Positions 24,020 through 33,885 of a stretch of 64,000 nucleotides of DNA are shown piece by piece. Numbering within the stretch: the first letter of the stretch is position 1; each line of letters starts with the position of its first letter. The notes under the pieces are model-generated. The model did not search any database. It saw only the letters and a program-made list of their open reading frames with translations, and was not told the origin of the DNA. Location of the stretch: the NCBI GenBank assembly GCA_028671895.1, contig CM053800.1:12855886-12919885 (forward strand). The letters run 5' to 3'. Position numbers and translations under genes: made by a program. Source of the stretch: Oenanthe sinensis (lineage: Eukaryota; Streptophyta; Magnoliopsida; Apiales; Apiaceae).

Positions 24020-25688
24020 TCATAGGGTTATATTAGGAACCCCTTTTCTTCATAAGATTATGCCCATTAAAATGGTAGATCAAAATGGCATATTAGCCAC
24101 TATAGGAGGAAAAGAAACTTTATTCAAATTTATTACTGACCCTCATACACGTATGTTAAATGAAGTAAGAGATATTCTCTTAAATAAAGAAAAGCAATTA
24201 TATTTTCTTAAAGAAGAAATAAATATATTAAATATTAATGAACAACTTAATAAAAGTAATGTTCAGGTTCAAATAAAATCAATTGAACAACAATTTCATA
24301 CAGAGGTTTGTAATAATTTACCTAATGCTTTCTGGGATAGGAAGAAACATTTTATTTCCTTACCTTATATAGAAGGATTTGATGAAAAACAAATCCCTAC
24401 AAAGGCCAGACCTGCTCAAATGAACAGAGAATATTTAGAATTATGTAAGAAAGAGATAGAATCTCTACTAGAGAAAAAATTAATTAGAAAATCTAAATCT
24501 CCATGGAGCTGCACAGCTTTTTATGTTAATAATGCAGCAGAAAAGGAACGGGGAGTTCCTAGATTAGTTATTAATTATAAACCCCTTAATAAGGTGTTGA
24601 AATGGATTAGGTATCCAATTCCTAATAAAAAGGATTTATTAGATAGATTAAACGATGCTTTAATCTTTTCAAAATTTGATATGAAGTCAGGATATTGGCA
24701 GATTCAAATAACTGAATCTGATAGATATAAAACTGCTTTTACAGTCCCATTCGGACATTTCGAATGGAATGTAGTCCCTTTTGGATTAAAAAATGCTCCT
24801 TCTGAATTTCAGAATATTATGAATGATATTTTTAATCCATATACAGAATTTATAATTGTTTATATTGATGATGTTTTAGTATATTCTAAAACCATTGATC
24901 AGCATATAAAACATTTAAAAATATTTAAGAATTTGATTAAACATAATGGGTTAGTTATATCTGCCCCAAAAATGAAACTATTTCAGACTCAGGTTAGATT
25001 CCTAGGTCATATTATTAATCAAGGAAAAATTATTCCTATAGATAGAAGTATTGAATTTGCTTCTAAATTTCCTGATATAATAAGTGATACTAAACAATTA
25101 CAAAGATTTTTGGGTAGTTTGAATTATATAGCAGACTACTATGAAAACTTAGCCAAAGATACAGCAATACTGTACTCTAGGTTAAAGAAAAATGCTGGTC
25201 CTTGGACTGATAAACACTCTCAGGCTATTAAGGCCATTAAAATGAAGGTAAAATGTTTACCTTGCTTATCATTAGCAAATCCAAAATATTTCAAAATAGT
25301 AGAAACTGATGCTTCAAATATAGGATATGGTGGTATCTTAAAACAGGAAATTCCTGAAACTAAAAAAGAAGTCTTAGTAAGATTTACTTCAGGAAAATGG
25401 AATCCTACTCAGTCGAAATATTCGACTATTAAGAAAGAAATGCTTTCTATTATTAAATGTATATCAAAATTCCAAGATGATTTACTAAATCAGAAATTCT
25501 TGCTAAGAATCGATTGCAGTTCAGCCAAATCAATAATAGAAAAAGATGTTAAAAATCTTGTAGCAAAACATATTTTTGCAGGATGGCAAGCTCAGCTCTC
25601 TGCCTTTGAATTTGATATTCAATATATAAAAGGGGAAAATAATTCCCTTGCTGATTATTTAACCCGAGAATTTTTACAGGGTCAATGA
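24020..25688 (+). pseudogene. Viral ORF2, second part: reverse transcriptase and RNase H (frameshifted from the first part)
   Basis: The 3' end of the protease (phrase ILGTPFLHKI, about 24031-24060) is readable only in the frame of the following 542-codon ORF (24060-25688), so a frameshift lies within about 20 bases of the A-run near 24007. RT motifs are complete: FDMKSGYWQIQI, FTVPFGHFEWNVVPFGL, the catalytic YIDDVLVYS, and FLGHIINQGK. RNase H starts near 25300 with ETDASNIGYGGIL and includes KEMLSIIKCI and RIDCSSAKSIIEKD. No integrase follows. RT plus RNase H is otherwise uninterrupted. The stop overlaps the ORF3 start as ATGA. Confidence 0.9.
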
Positions 25689-27043
25689 CAACCCCTAATA
25701 GGGGAAGAGGTCGCGGTGGATATGGCCGTGGTAGAGGATATGGGAGTAATAATATATTACCTCATCAACAACCTAATGTTTCCATAATTGAGGATTGGAC
25801 TACCTACCAAAATAGGGCAAGACGTGTGCAACAATTGCCTGCACCTCCTACTCCTATGAAAAAGGAAGAAATACCTTCCTCATCATCTAGTAAGATAATA
25901 TCTTACAAAACAGCAGCTGAAAATGAAGAACCAGGATTCTTCGAAAATCCTAATAGGGAAATCATTCTGTATATTGAGAATGAAGACATAGAGATTGCTC
26001 ATAATGATGGGTGGTTTATTAAAACAAGATATCTTGAATCAAGAGGATATCCAGGTTTGCAAAATCAAGCCAGGCAAAATTTAGAGATTTTATTGACAGT
26101 TACTGAATCAGTAACTGTAACTCATCACTTTCAGAATAATAATCCTGAAAGCTTTATAAACTTCAGCAAGTGCCATATTAATAAGGTACTATCTCCAAAA
26201 GAATGGGGATTAAATCCAAATGGAGAAAAGGCTATTAAAGTAGCAGAAGGTAAATATATTTACTATAACTATTGGGATTATATCCAGGCTTTCTCCAAAG
26301 CTTTTTATTATCAGAATCCCAAGAATAAACATTCTTGGTTTTTCTCGGTGAATCCAGAAATTCTGGACAAACAAGTTCCAAATTGGTTTATAGAATGGTG
26401 GTCAAAATTTGGTCCTTCTACAGAAATTCTTCCAAAAGCTATTAAGGATTTATACAATTCTTGGTGTGATAATAGTCCATTAGTATTGAATAAGACGTCA
26501 GAAAGTTTAATGTTTGGACAATGTCCTTTTTTCTTTATAACCAAATTCCAAATTCCATGGATATGGAGATGGGCGGTATCAATTGGTACTGATAAATTAT
26601 GCATTCCAGTTCTTTATAGAACCTTTTTCTTCAAATGGTGGAAAGGGATGATTGAGGAAGATGTTCAGAAAATAGTAGTAAATATTAAAACTACTATTTC
26701 TCAAGATAAAAATAGTGAGATAAAGAGACATGAGTCTAATAAGGATTCTATCAGTAGTCTAAAAGATTACTTCCAAAAGAAATATCCTTGTGAATCAGAA
26801 GAAGAAATTATGGTTAGAATCCTTGATCATATGAAAACCCAATTTTTCAAGAATTTTCCTAATACAAAGGAAGATGATGAATCTATGAAGACTGTATCTT
26901 CTCCGGGATCAATAGACTCAGCTAATACTTTTAATTGCTTAGTAGGCGAATCTCAAGCTGTTAAGCCTACTCCTGAAGATTTCTGGGATTCTTTAATTGC
27001 CTCTATTCAATCCAAGGACAAGGGTAAAGGTGCAATTCAATGA
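25685..27043 (+). CDS. Viral ORF3: intact 452-aa protein of unknown function
   Basis: A full-length frame with an RGG-like N-terminus (RGRGRGGYGRGRGYG, residues 6-20), a Pro-rich linker, then a globular region of about 280 residues rich in Trp and aromatics (phrases YYNYWDYIQAF, WFIEWWSKFG, IPWIWRWAVS, FFKWWKGM). It ends in an acidic/Ser-rich tail with KDKGKG. It begins at an ATGA overlap with ORF2 and ends at an ATGA overlap with ORF4, so translation is probably coupled. The position is that of the transactivator/viroplasmin in some genera, but I see no clear RNase H-like transactivator core. It may instead match the second ORF of petu/florendo-type elements. No function is assigned. Confidence 0.75.
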   Translation: MTTPNRGRGRGGYGRGRGYGSNNILPHQQPNVSIIEDWTTYQNRARRVQQLPAPPTPMKKEEIPSSSSSKIISYKTAAENEEPGFFENPNREIILYIENEDIEIAHNDGWFIKTRYLESRGYPGLQNQARQNLEILLTVTESVTVTHHFQNNNPESFINFSKCHINKVLSPKEWGLNPNGEKAIKVAEGKYIYYNYWDYIQAFSKAFYYQNPKNKHSWFFSVNPEILDKQVPNWFIEWWSKFGPSTEILPKAIKDLYNSWCDNSPLVLNKTSESLMFGQCPFFFITKFQIPWIWRWAVSIGTDKLCIPVLYRTFFFKWWKGMIEEDVQKIVVNIKTTISQDKNSEIKRHESNKDSISSLKDYFQKKYPCESEEEIMVRILDHMKTQFFKNFPNTKEDDESMKTVSSPGSIDSANTFNCLVGESQAVKPTPEDFWDSLIASIQSKDKGKGAIQ

Positions 27044-27294
27044 CTTGGTTCAAGACAGCCTTTAAACGGTTGAAGAAAGATAAGAGGAAAATCCTCGAGT
27101 TAGATCAAAAAATTGATGCTCATTTTAAGAAATATCGAACAGCAACTCTGGAAGAAAGGACTAATAGGTCCGTTGACGAAATTGAATTAGATTTCGTTTA
27201 TCTACAATTTTTATTGGTGAAGCTTCAAAGAAAGAGAAAGAGAACTTTAGTCTTTGAAAAGATTCTCCTCCGACAGTGTAATCTCACGGGATAA
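27040..27294 (+). CDS. Viral ORF4: small basic 84-aa protein, unknown
   Basis: An 84-codon frame starting in the ATGA that closes ORF3. It is very Lys/Arg-rich and predicted helical, with a heptad-like stretch (KILELDQKIDAHFKKY) and a basic patch (KLQRKRKRTL). No family recognised. The overlapping start argues for a real viral frame. Confidence 0.55.
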   Translation: MTWFKTAFKRLKKDKRKILELDQKIDAHFKKYRTATLEERTNRSVDEIELDFVYLQFLLVKLQRKRKRTLVFEKILLRQCNLTG

Positions 27295-27683
27295 CAAAGG
27301 TCAAGATTTGATGCAGATTTGAAGATAAGTTTGTCTGCCACCTTATAGGCTATTATAGCAATAATGTTTGCTTTATTTAAAGTTTTTTGTTTTCTTGCTT
27401 AAAGTAAAATTATTCGATATGTCGATGGGGCCCAAAGTAGCACCCGGTATCAATAATGCTTTTACTTTAGCATATTTACTTTTGCTTTTTCAAAAGTTGT
27501 TTGTCTAAGCATGTTTGGCAAGCATCTTTTCTCTCTATAAATAGAGAGTTTATTTTCAGTTGTAAACACGCTTCTCTGGATGCAATAAACATTTCAGTTT
27601 GTAATTCTCTCTTCTCTCTTGCTCATGTGCTGAGCTTACTTCTTATTTAATTTTATAATCTTATTTCCGCACAACTTGGTATT
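27295..27683 (+). promoter_or_regulatory. Viral intergenic region with pregenomic RNA promoter and poly(A) signal
   Basis: About 390 bp after ORF4. TATAAATAG at 27535-27543 is a strong TATA box. AATAAA at 27584-27589 lies roughly 20-25 nt past the expected start site. In this family a poly(A) signal close behind the promoter gives a terminally redundant genome-length RNA. The region ends with the primer-site junction text, cut off after TTGGTAT by TA repeat. Confidence 0.75.
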
Positions 27684-27697
27684 ATATATATATATAT
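27684..27697. repeat. (TA)n between viral end and MITE
   Basis: A short TA run, the continuation of the host microsatellite. Confidence 0.85.
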
Positions 27698-27964
27698 AGA
27701 CAAATGATCAAATAGAAAATAACTTAGAAGATAAAATAGAAAATAAAATATACACCACATATTCAATAGTGGAGAAAATAAAAAATGTGAGAAATTTAAA
27801 TTTGAAAAAAACTTTGTCAATTGACGGGAAAAATCAAATTAAAAATAGTGGAGAATAGATGTGATTGTGTGTGTGAATGTGTATTTAATTTGTGTGTGTG
27901 TGCGGCATGTATAAGGATACAGTTTTCTATTTCTCATTTAAGTTATTTTCTATTTGAGTATGAC
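27698..27964. mobile_element. MITE inserted in the (TA)n microsatellite
   Basis: Inverted ends share CAAATAGAAAATAACTTA, with outer GACAAATGAT on the left and GTCATACT on the right (read inward). Size 267 bp, non-coding. TA repeat on both sides hides or forms the target duplication. Superfamily uncertain; Mutator-type is likely from the termini style. Confidence 0.75.
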
Positions 27965-27984
27965 TATATATATATATATATATT
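27965..27984. repeat. (TA)n right of the MITE
   Basis: A short TA run that ends the microsatellite cluster. Confidence 0.85.
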
Positions 27985-28044
27985 ATAGCCGAAAGATTAA
28001 AAGTTTTGGTTAGTTGGTCGGTCATCGGTACTGGGCCACAAGCC

Positions 28045-28815
28045 TAAAAAATATACATATATTGGATATAATTTTACTTATTATAATATGTGCCCTAACT
28101 ATATACATATTTATATTAATTAAAATTTTAATTTTTAGACTCAATTATATATTTATAACATGATTCCAAAATATATAATTTTACATATTATAATATGGGC
28201 CCTAATTATATAAATATCTATATTAACTAAAAATTTATTTTTAAAACGGTTCCATATTATAACATATTTATATTAAATAGAATAAATTTATATATAAAAA
28301 TTGAACATATAATATCAACATAAATTCTTAATATTATAAAATTATATATTAAATATCAATAAAAATTAATTTACTTAAATATTAGTTATCTCGTGCTTCG
28401 CATTATTTTACTAATTTATATTTAAAAAAATATACATGTATTAGATATAATTTTACTTATTAAAATACGGGCTCTAACTATATACATATCTATATTAACT
28501 AAAATTTTATTTTTTAAGCCCAATTATATATTTATTATAACACGGGTCCAAATTATATAATTTTACTTATCATAATATGGGTCCTAACAATATAAATATC
28601 TATATTACCTAAAATTTTACTTTTTTAGGCCCAAATATATATTTATTATAACACGGGTACAAATTATAATATATTTATATTAAATAGAATAAATTTATAT
28701 AAAATAAGAGAACATATAATATTAACATAAATTCTTAATATTATAAAATTTTATATTAAATATCAATAAAAATATAAATAAAAAATCAATTTACTTAAAT
28801 ATTAGTTATCTCGTG
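28045..28815. repeat. Two direct copies of a roughly 385-bp AT-rich unit
   Basis: Text such as GATATAATTTTACTTATTA, TATATACATATYTATATTAA and TTAGTTATCTCGTG recurs in the same order at 28045-28400 and about 28430-28815. Each copy ends near TATCTCGTGYTTCRCAT, a phrase like those at the ends of some plant Helitron-type elements. No coding. Confidence 0.7.
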
Positions 28816-28833
28816 TTTCACATGGATTACAAG

Positions 28834-28837
<4 letters not shown>

Positions 28838-28926
<89 letters not shown>
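28838..28926. repeat. (TA)n microsatellite
   Basis: About 90 bp of TA directly after the duplicated AT-rich unit. Confidence 0.97.
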
Positions 28927-28928
<2 letters not shown>

Positions 28929-29159
28929 TAAGTAGAGTGGTAATTGTTGGATCTAGACAATCCTAGCTTTTTGTATGAAATAATTTGTACTGTTGATGTA
29001 ACACTTGTAGTATTTCTTGTATAGGGATTATGATCTAAATTGCTCCACTTATAAATTTACAATTAGAAGTTTTCCTACTGTAATTCCTATTATAAATAAT
29101 GGTCACAAATAAGGTTCAGATAGAAGATTTAAGATTCATTAATCATGCATCAGAAAGAA

Positions 29160-29560
29160 TAAGGCCTCAACAAATAAGGAGTTCAACTTGAAAATTATGT
29201 GCAAGGAAAATGAATCATTTGAGAAGTCTACAAATGAACTGGTTAAGAAGTCTCAACAATGTGCGTAGCAAATCCTAAATGAATAATTCGAGAAGTCAAC
29301 AAACTGCAGCAGATCGAGAAGTGAAATATGTAGTGAAGTCTCAATGTAGAGAAGTGTGCTAACCAATTGTTCGAGAAGTCCATAATAACCATTCGAGAAG
29401 TCAGTTGATGAAGTGATCGAGAAGTCTAAAGGAAAGTCTAACTGAGAAGTCTCAAAATTAGAATGATCGAGAAATCTCAAAGTAATTGATCGAGAAGTCT
29501 CAGAATAGATGATCGAGAAGTCTAAGAGTAACTAATCGAGAGGTCTGCATTATGACTTAT
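29160..29560 (+). repeat. Degenerate minisatellite with GATCGAGAAGTCT motif
   Basis: The core CGAGAAGTC or a one-base variant occurs about a dozen times at irregular spacing of 15-40 bp. It is probably part of an LTR or untranslated region of a retrotransposon, because related AAGTCT-bearing repeats sit inside the neighbouring LTR on the other strand. Confidence 0.7.
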
Positions 29561-29865
29561 CAATTACTCCAAGCAGCTAACTTCAAGGAAAAATACATAA
29601 GCAACAGTCAAGTTAACAGAAGCATTGTCATGATCAGGGTCAGTCAAACTTGTGAATGATAATGATAAAACTACAAGGAAGCTTGTAGAGAGAACAAGAC
29701 AAATGACGATGAAATGTAGAAACTACATACTGTCAAATCAAAGGACATAACTAGAAATAGATTGTGTAAAATGTAAAGATACTTTTGTCTGTTTCTAGTT
29801 TTAGTAACTAGGTCTGAGAAGCATGTGCACATAAAACATGTTGTTTATTTAGTAAAATCATATCT

Positions 29866-31987
29866 TGTTGGTCCCTATATAAGATTGTAGAAGGGGGGTT
29901 GAATACAATCTTAAGATTTTCTCGCGGATTATTCTGATTTAAAATAATATTTTAATTATCAAGAATAATTAAAGTTATTTAAACAAGATTCAAGTTAAAC
30001 ACGTATATTAAACTTGAAAGGGTGTTACAATATTCTGTAGAATATTTCTTAATTCCTTAGAACAAATTTGACATGAACTGTTCTACTTACGGAATTAATA
30101 ATTTAAACCAGCACAGAAAGTCTGTGAATATAACTTTGCAGACAAATTACTGAATTTGAATGTTTTCTACTCACTCGAAAAATGAAGCCCTTGGCCTCAT
30201 ATTTATAGAGGTGTAAGCTAGCAAGAATTTTCTAATAAGAGTTTTAAAAGACAATTAATTATGCCTTCAGACTTTTTCTAAATCAGTGGAAAAGACTTTC
30301 TAAATTCGGTAAGACCTTTACAGAACTCGGTAAGACTTTTTCCAAGCTCCAGCAAGACCTTTTTCACTTTAAAATTCGGTAAGACTTTCTCCCACTTGTG
30401 TGAGCAAGACCGTTTGAAGTGTAAATTTCGGTAAGACTTTTTCTACTTGCATCTTCAAGACCTTTTTCAATTGAGAAATCGATAAGACTTTCCAAAAGCA
30501 TTCGGTAAGACTTTTTTCTTTTATCTCAAAAGAAATTCAGTAAGACATTTGAGGTTGGTTCTCAATAAGACTTTTTGAATAAGCTCTCGATGAGACGTTT
30601 CATTGAATTTGAAATCCAAGGGCTTATTTCGTCTTATTATGGATATGCTCTATAGAAATGCTTTTAGACCCGCACAGCTTATAATCTTTGATTAATAAAT
30701 GATTAATTTAATTCATAAATTATAAAAATAAATATCTAATATTATTTAAATATTTATAAATATAATTTACTAAATAAATAAAATATTTAGTAATAAAAAT
30801 AAATCATTATGCTCTAAGTTGTGGTCTTCTGAACGTTTAGAACCGAACTCCTTTTGACTTGGAAATGATAAATCAATTCCAACCGGGGTTTCACATTTAA
30901 GAATATATGAATCTGCATTTTTTCCGTGTCAATTCTTTTTCCGTCTTATCTTAAAGTCGGTACCATCAGGCCTGTTTAGTTGTATTCAGTCAAATATTCA
31001 ATCTTGGATTCTGACTCTTGTATACTGCATTCCAAACAAACTTGTATCCCTTTGAGCTTCCAACTTTTGTGTTTTTTATTCTAAAATAATTCTAAATTAA
31101 TTAATCATTTAATTAATTTAAGAAATAAATTAATTTTAAGTGAATTAATTTACTAATTAAATTAACTAATTTAATTTAATTAATTAATAGAGAATTAAAT
31201 TAAAGTCTTGACTGTAAGACCATTGTTGATATAGATTAAACTATTTTGTTCTTCAACAATAAACTTTCTAACCAGTTGAACTTTTTGATGATGAATCTTC
31301 ACTAACATTGTTGACAACCAGTGCACTGGTCTGATTCACGGATGACTAACTACAATGTTGATTCTCATTTCTGCTGTAGTGGTCTTTATATCTTGTCTTG
31401 TCCTGTCTTGTTTTCTTTTTGTTCTTCCTCTATAATTTTCTTCTTCTGGAATCTTTCTGTAGTAGGCACTTAAAACCTTCTGTATCTTCTGAACTCTTTG
31501 ATATACTACTCTTTTATTTTACACTGACCCTTGAACATATAAATGAACTTCTTCTAGTCTTGAGTAGCAGTCTTATCAGAATTCTTCTGATATTCTGATT
31601 CTTCGTGTCTAGTTGACATTCTTGAACTTGATTCATGTTATCACATTTATTATTTACTTCTCATTTCTAATCTGAGTTGAGTTGTCATCTAAGAATTACA
31701 AATATGTCTTGCCATATACCTTTCATATCTTCTCAGCCTAGTAGAAGAATTGAATTGTATTATCTTTCATATACCTTGTTTTCTCTCAAGAACAAGAAGC
31801 TGAAATTCGTCCTTGAATTTCAGGATTATAGCATTTTATTCTTATACAATTAGTTTGAAAGTTTACTTGTGTGTTTTCAAGTTTCATAATTCCGCATTCC
31901 TTTTAATACACATTTAAGTTCATACTACCAAGATTCATTTGTTAAACTAAGTAAACAAATCCAAAAAGAATCAAATTTATACATTCA
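29866..31987 (-). mobile_element. SIRE/Maximus-type Copia LTR, first family member (about 2.1 kb)
   Basis: On the minus strand it runs from TGAATGTATAAATTTG to GGGACCAACA. A polypurine tract (GCAGGGGG) precedes it on that strand, at 31988-31996. Long stretches match the two LTRs of the 38431-52779 element (for example GAAAGTCTGTGAATATAAC and TCTGAGTTGAGTTGTCATCTA). It carries an internal minisatellite with core CGGTAAGACTTTT (plus strand) at about 30300-30600. No partner LTR or target duplication was found, so it is the 3' end of a truncated element. Confidence 0.75.
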
Positions 31988-31996
31988 CCCCCTGCA

Positions 31997-32394
31997 TAAG
32001 TTTCTCATTACTCATTCCTAACAGTAAACATATCGAGTTGTATACTAAGTTCGTTCAAATTTGCTCGCAATTGAGTTCGATAAATTCGATTCGATATATT
32101 ATTGAATTTAAGTTCATACAATATTTTTTATCCGATAATCTTAATAAATAGAACTAAATTTTATACAGGTTTGACTCGAGTTCCCTCGTTCGAGTTTGCT
32201 AAATTAGAGTTCGTTCAAAAATAAAAAAGTATATAACAAAATTATCATATTTATAATCTATCATTACCAATTTATAAGCTTAACACAAGTATTATTTAAA
32301 ATAAAATGATATATATCCATTATTATCAGGCATGGCATGTGAGTAATTATTGATTATAAAATAAAATTTTAAAATTAAAATTAAAAATCTTGAT
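31997..32394. other. AT-rich DNA beyond the LTR, origin unclear
   Basis: No gene. Repeated TTCGAGTTYG phrases suggest an old hAT-like or other small element, but no ends could be fixed. Confidence 0.3.
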
Positions 32395-32600
32395 AATTGA
32401 ATAAATTAAATTAAAATGAATCGAATTATTGGTCAAACCGCAGTTTTGGAGCAGATCGAGGTAATCTAAACCATTTAAACCGTAATTTAAAAAAATTGTT
32501 ATTAATGGTTCGGTTATCCGGACCGTATACACTTAAATGGTTTGATTATTGTTTGTAAAAAATATAGTGATTAATCCGGACCGGATCGTTTCAATATTAT
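32395..32600. repeat. Decayed hAT-type MITE arm
   Basis: Contains TTTAAAAAAATTGTTATTAA and GGTTCGGTTATCCGGACC, which resemble 33520-33570 (AAAAAAATCGTTATTATCGG, GGTTTGGTTTCC). The two pieces look like parts of one older element or two related ones around the MITE at 32887. Confidence 0.45.
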
Positions 32601-32886
32601 ATATAATAAATATATAATATATATTAATATAATTAGCTAAAAATTAATTATTTTACATCTAACTAGAATAACTTTTTTATGATAAAAAATTTAAGATTCC
32701 ATTTAATCAAAATTTCAAAAATATATTATAATTTCATGTAAGCCTTTTATTAAAATATAAAAGTGAAAAGTTAAAAATAAAATATTTCAGCTAGTTTCGA
32801 TCTAACATAGAAATACAAGGTTCTAGAAGACTGAAATAACTAAATAATTTTTGAAGCAATGATTCCATAAGCTTTAAAAGTATTAC

Positions 32887-33377
32887 TAGGGGTGAGCAAA
32901 ACCGAACCGAAAAACCAAACCGAATAGTGTAATTTCGGTTTGGTTCCATTTTTTCTGAAATTTCGCTCTATTTGATTTTTCGGTTTGGACCAAAATAAAG
33001 TTCGGTCTGGTCCTTAAAACAAAATTTTGTCCGGACCGAATAGACCAAATTATATATTATTTATTTTTATTATATATTTTTATTGATATATATTCACATA
33101 ATATATGTTCGATAAATGTAATGATGCTCTGATATCCTAATGCCAACTTATTTATTAATTAATTTTTAATATATTTGTATTTATGTCTCATAAAAATTCT
33201 CCTTATTTGATTTTCATTTTTTTTAAAAATATATATGGACCGAACTGAACGGACTGAATCCGTTCACTTCGGTCCATAATAAAAATTCGGTTTGGTTCCA
33301 AAAATATTGACAATTCGGTTCTCGGTCTATTCGGTTTAGTCCGAACTTGGACCGAACCGACCGAATGCTCAGCCCTA
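32887..33377. mobile_element. hAT-like MITE, 491 bp
   Basis: Inverted ends TAGGGGTGAGCA and TAGGGCTGAGCA continue into CCGAACCGA-type text. Flanks AGTATTAC (32879-32886) and AATATTAC (33378-33385) form an 8-bp target duplication with one mismatch, as expected for hAT elements. The interior is AT-rich without coding. Confidence 0.8.
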
Positions 33378-33429
33378 AATATTACTTATAATTTTTAAAT
33401 AAGATAATTAAATTATAAAAAAAACTATT

Positions 33430-33597
33430 AGAAGTCATACCTTGGTTCAAAATCGAATCAAACCATTCTTAGGTGGTTTGGTTTAACTTGGTTTTAAAAT
33501 TTTATTGGTTTGGTTTGGTTTTAAATTTAAAAAAATCGTTATTATCGGTTTGGTTTCCAAAAACTTGAATCCGGACCAAACCGAACCATGAACACCT
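33430..33597. repeat. End of a second hAT-type element
   Basis: Ends in ACCAAACCGAACCATGAACACCTCTG, whose complement begins CAGAGGTGTTCATGG, a typical hAT terminus. The other end may be the arm at 32395-32600, making the 32887 MITE a nested insertion. Confidence 0.5.
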
Positions 33598-33885
33598 CTG
33601 TTTCATAAACTCAGGTACACTCAAATTGCTTTTAGTTGACTATTTTATTTATGTATGGATCTAGGTAACACTTTGGAATTTTTTTAATAAATTGACCAGA
33701 TGCAAATAACTTATATGAGGCAAAGGAATACTTTAAAGGTGCTATGATAAGGGGATTGTTGTGTGGGAACTTTACCCCTTCCAGGTCTGAGTCGTCAAAA
33801 GATAGGACAGCATCTATCTTAGCACGCTTAGGTGTCTCCTCTACGACTTGCATAACTTCTCTAGTGTATGTTTTCCTTGAGTTTC

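Larger units (their letters stand above)
19557..27683 (+). mobile_element. Endogenous caulimovirid (pararetrovirus) sequence, about one genome plus a fragment
   Basis: Order: a detached 156-bp RNase H piece, a tRNA-Met primer site, a leader, ORF1 (movement protein), ORF2 (coat, zinc knuckle, protease, RT, RNase H; interrupted once by a stop and once by a frameshift), ORF3 (452 codons, unknown), ORF4 (84 codons) and an intergenic promoter. A 15-bp junction text ending in TTGGTAT occurs at 19723 and again at 27668, giving a unit length of 7,945 bp, within the Caulimoviridae range. No integrase is present, as expected. TA repeats lie on both sides. The genus cannot be settled by eye. The separate movement-protein frame in front of a fused coat-pol frame differs from the single-polyprotein layout of petu- and florendoviruses as I know it. 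Confidence 0.92.

Noticed and set aside
26311..26604. 97-codon minus-strand frame inside viral ORF3
   Set aside because: Antisense shadow of a well-formed sense frame with no domain of its own.
25685..27043. Calling viral ORF3 a transactivator/viroplasmin
   Set aside because: The position fits, but I could not see the conserved core, so function is left open.
19557..27683. LTR retrotransposon rather than pararetrovirus
   Set aside because: No LTRs and no integrase; a 30K-type movement protein is present, and the terminal repeat is only the circular-map junction.
29160..29560. CRISPR-like array of GAGAAGTCT repeats
   Set aside because: Repeats are short, degenerate and irregularly spaced, and the DNA is plant nuclear.
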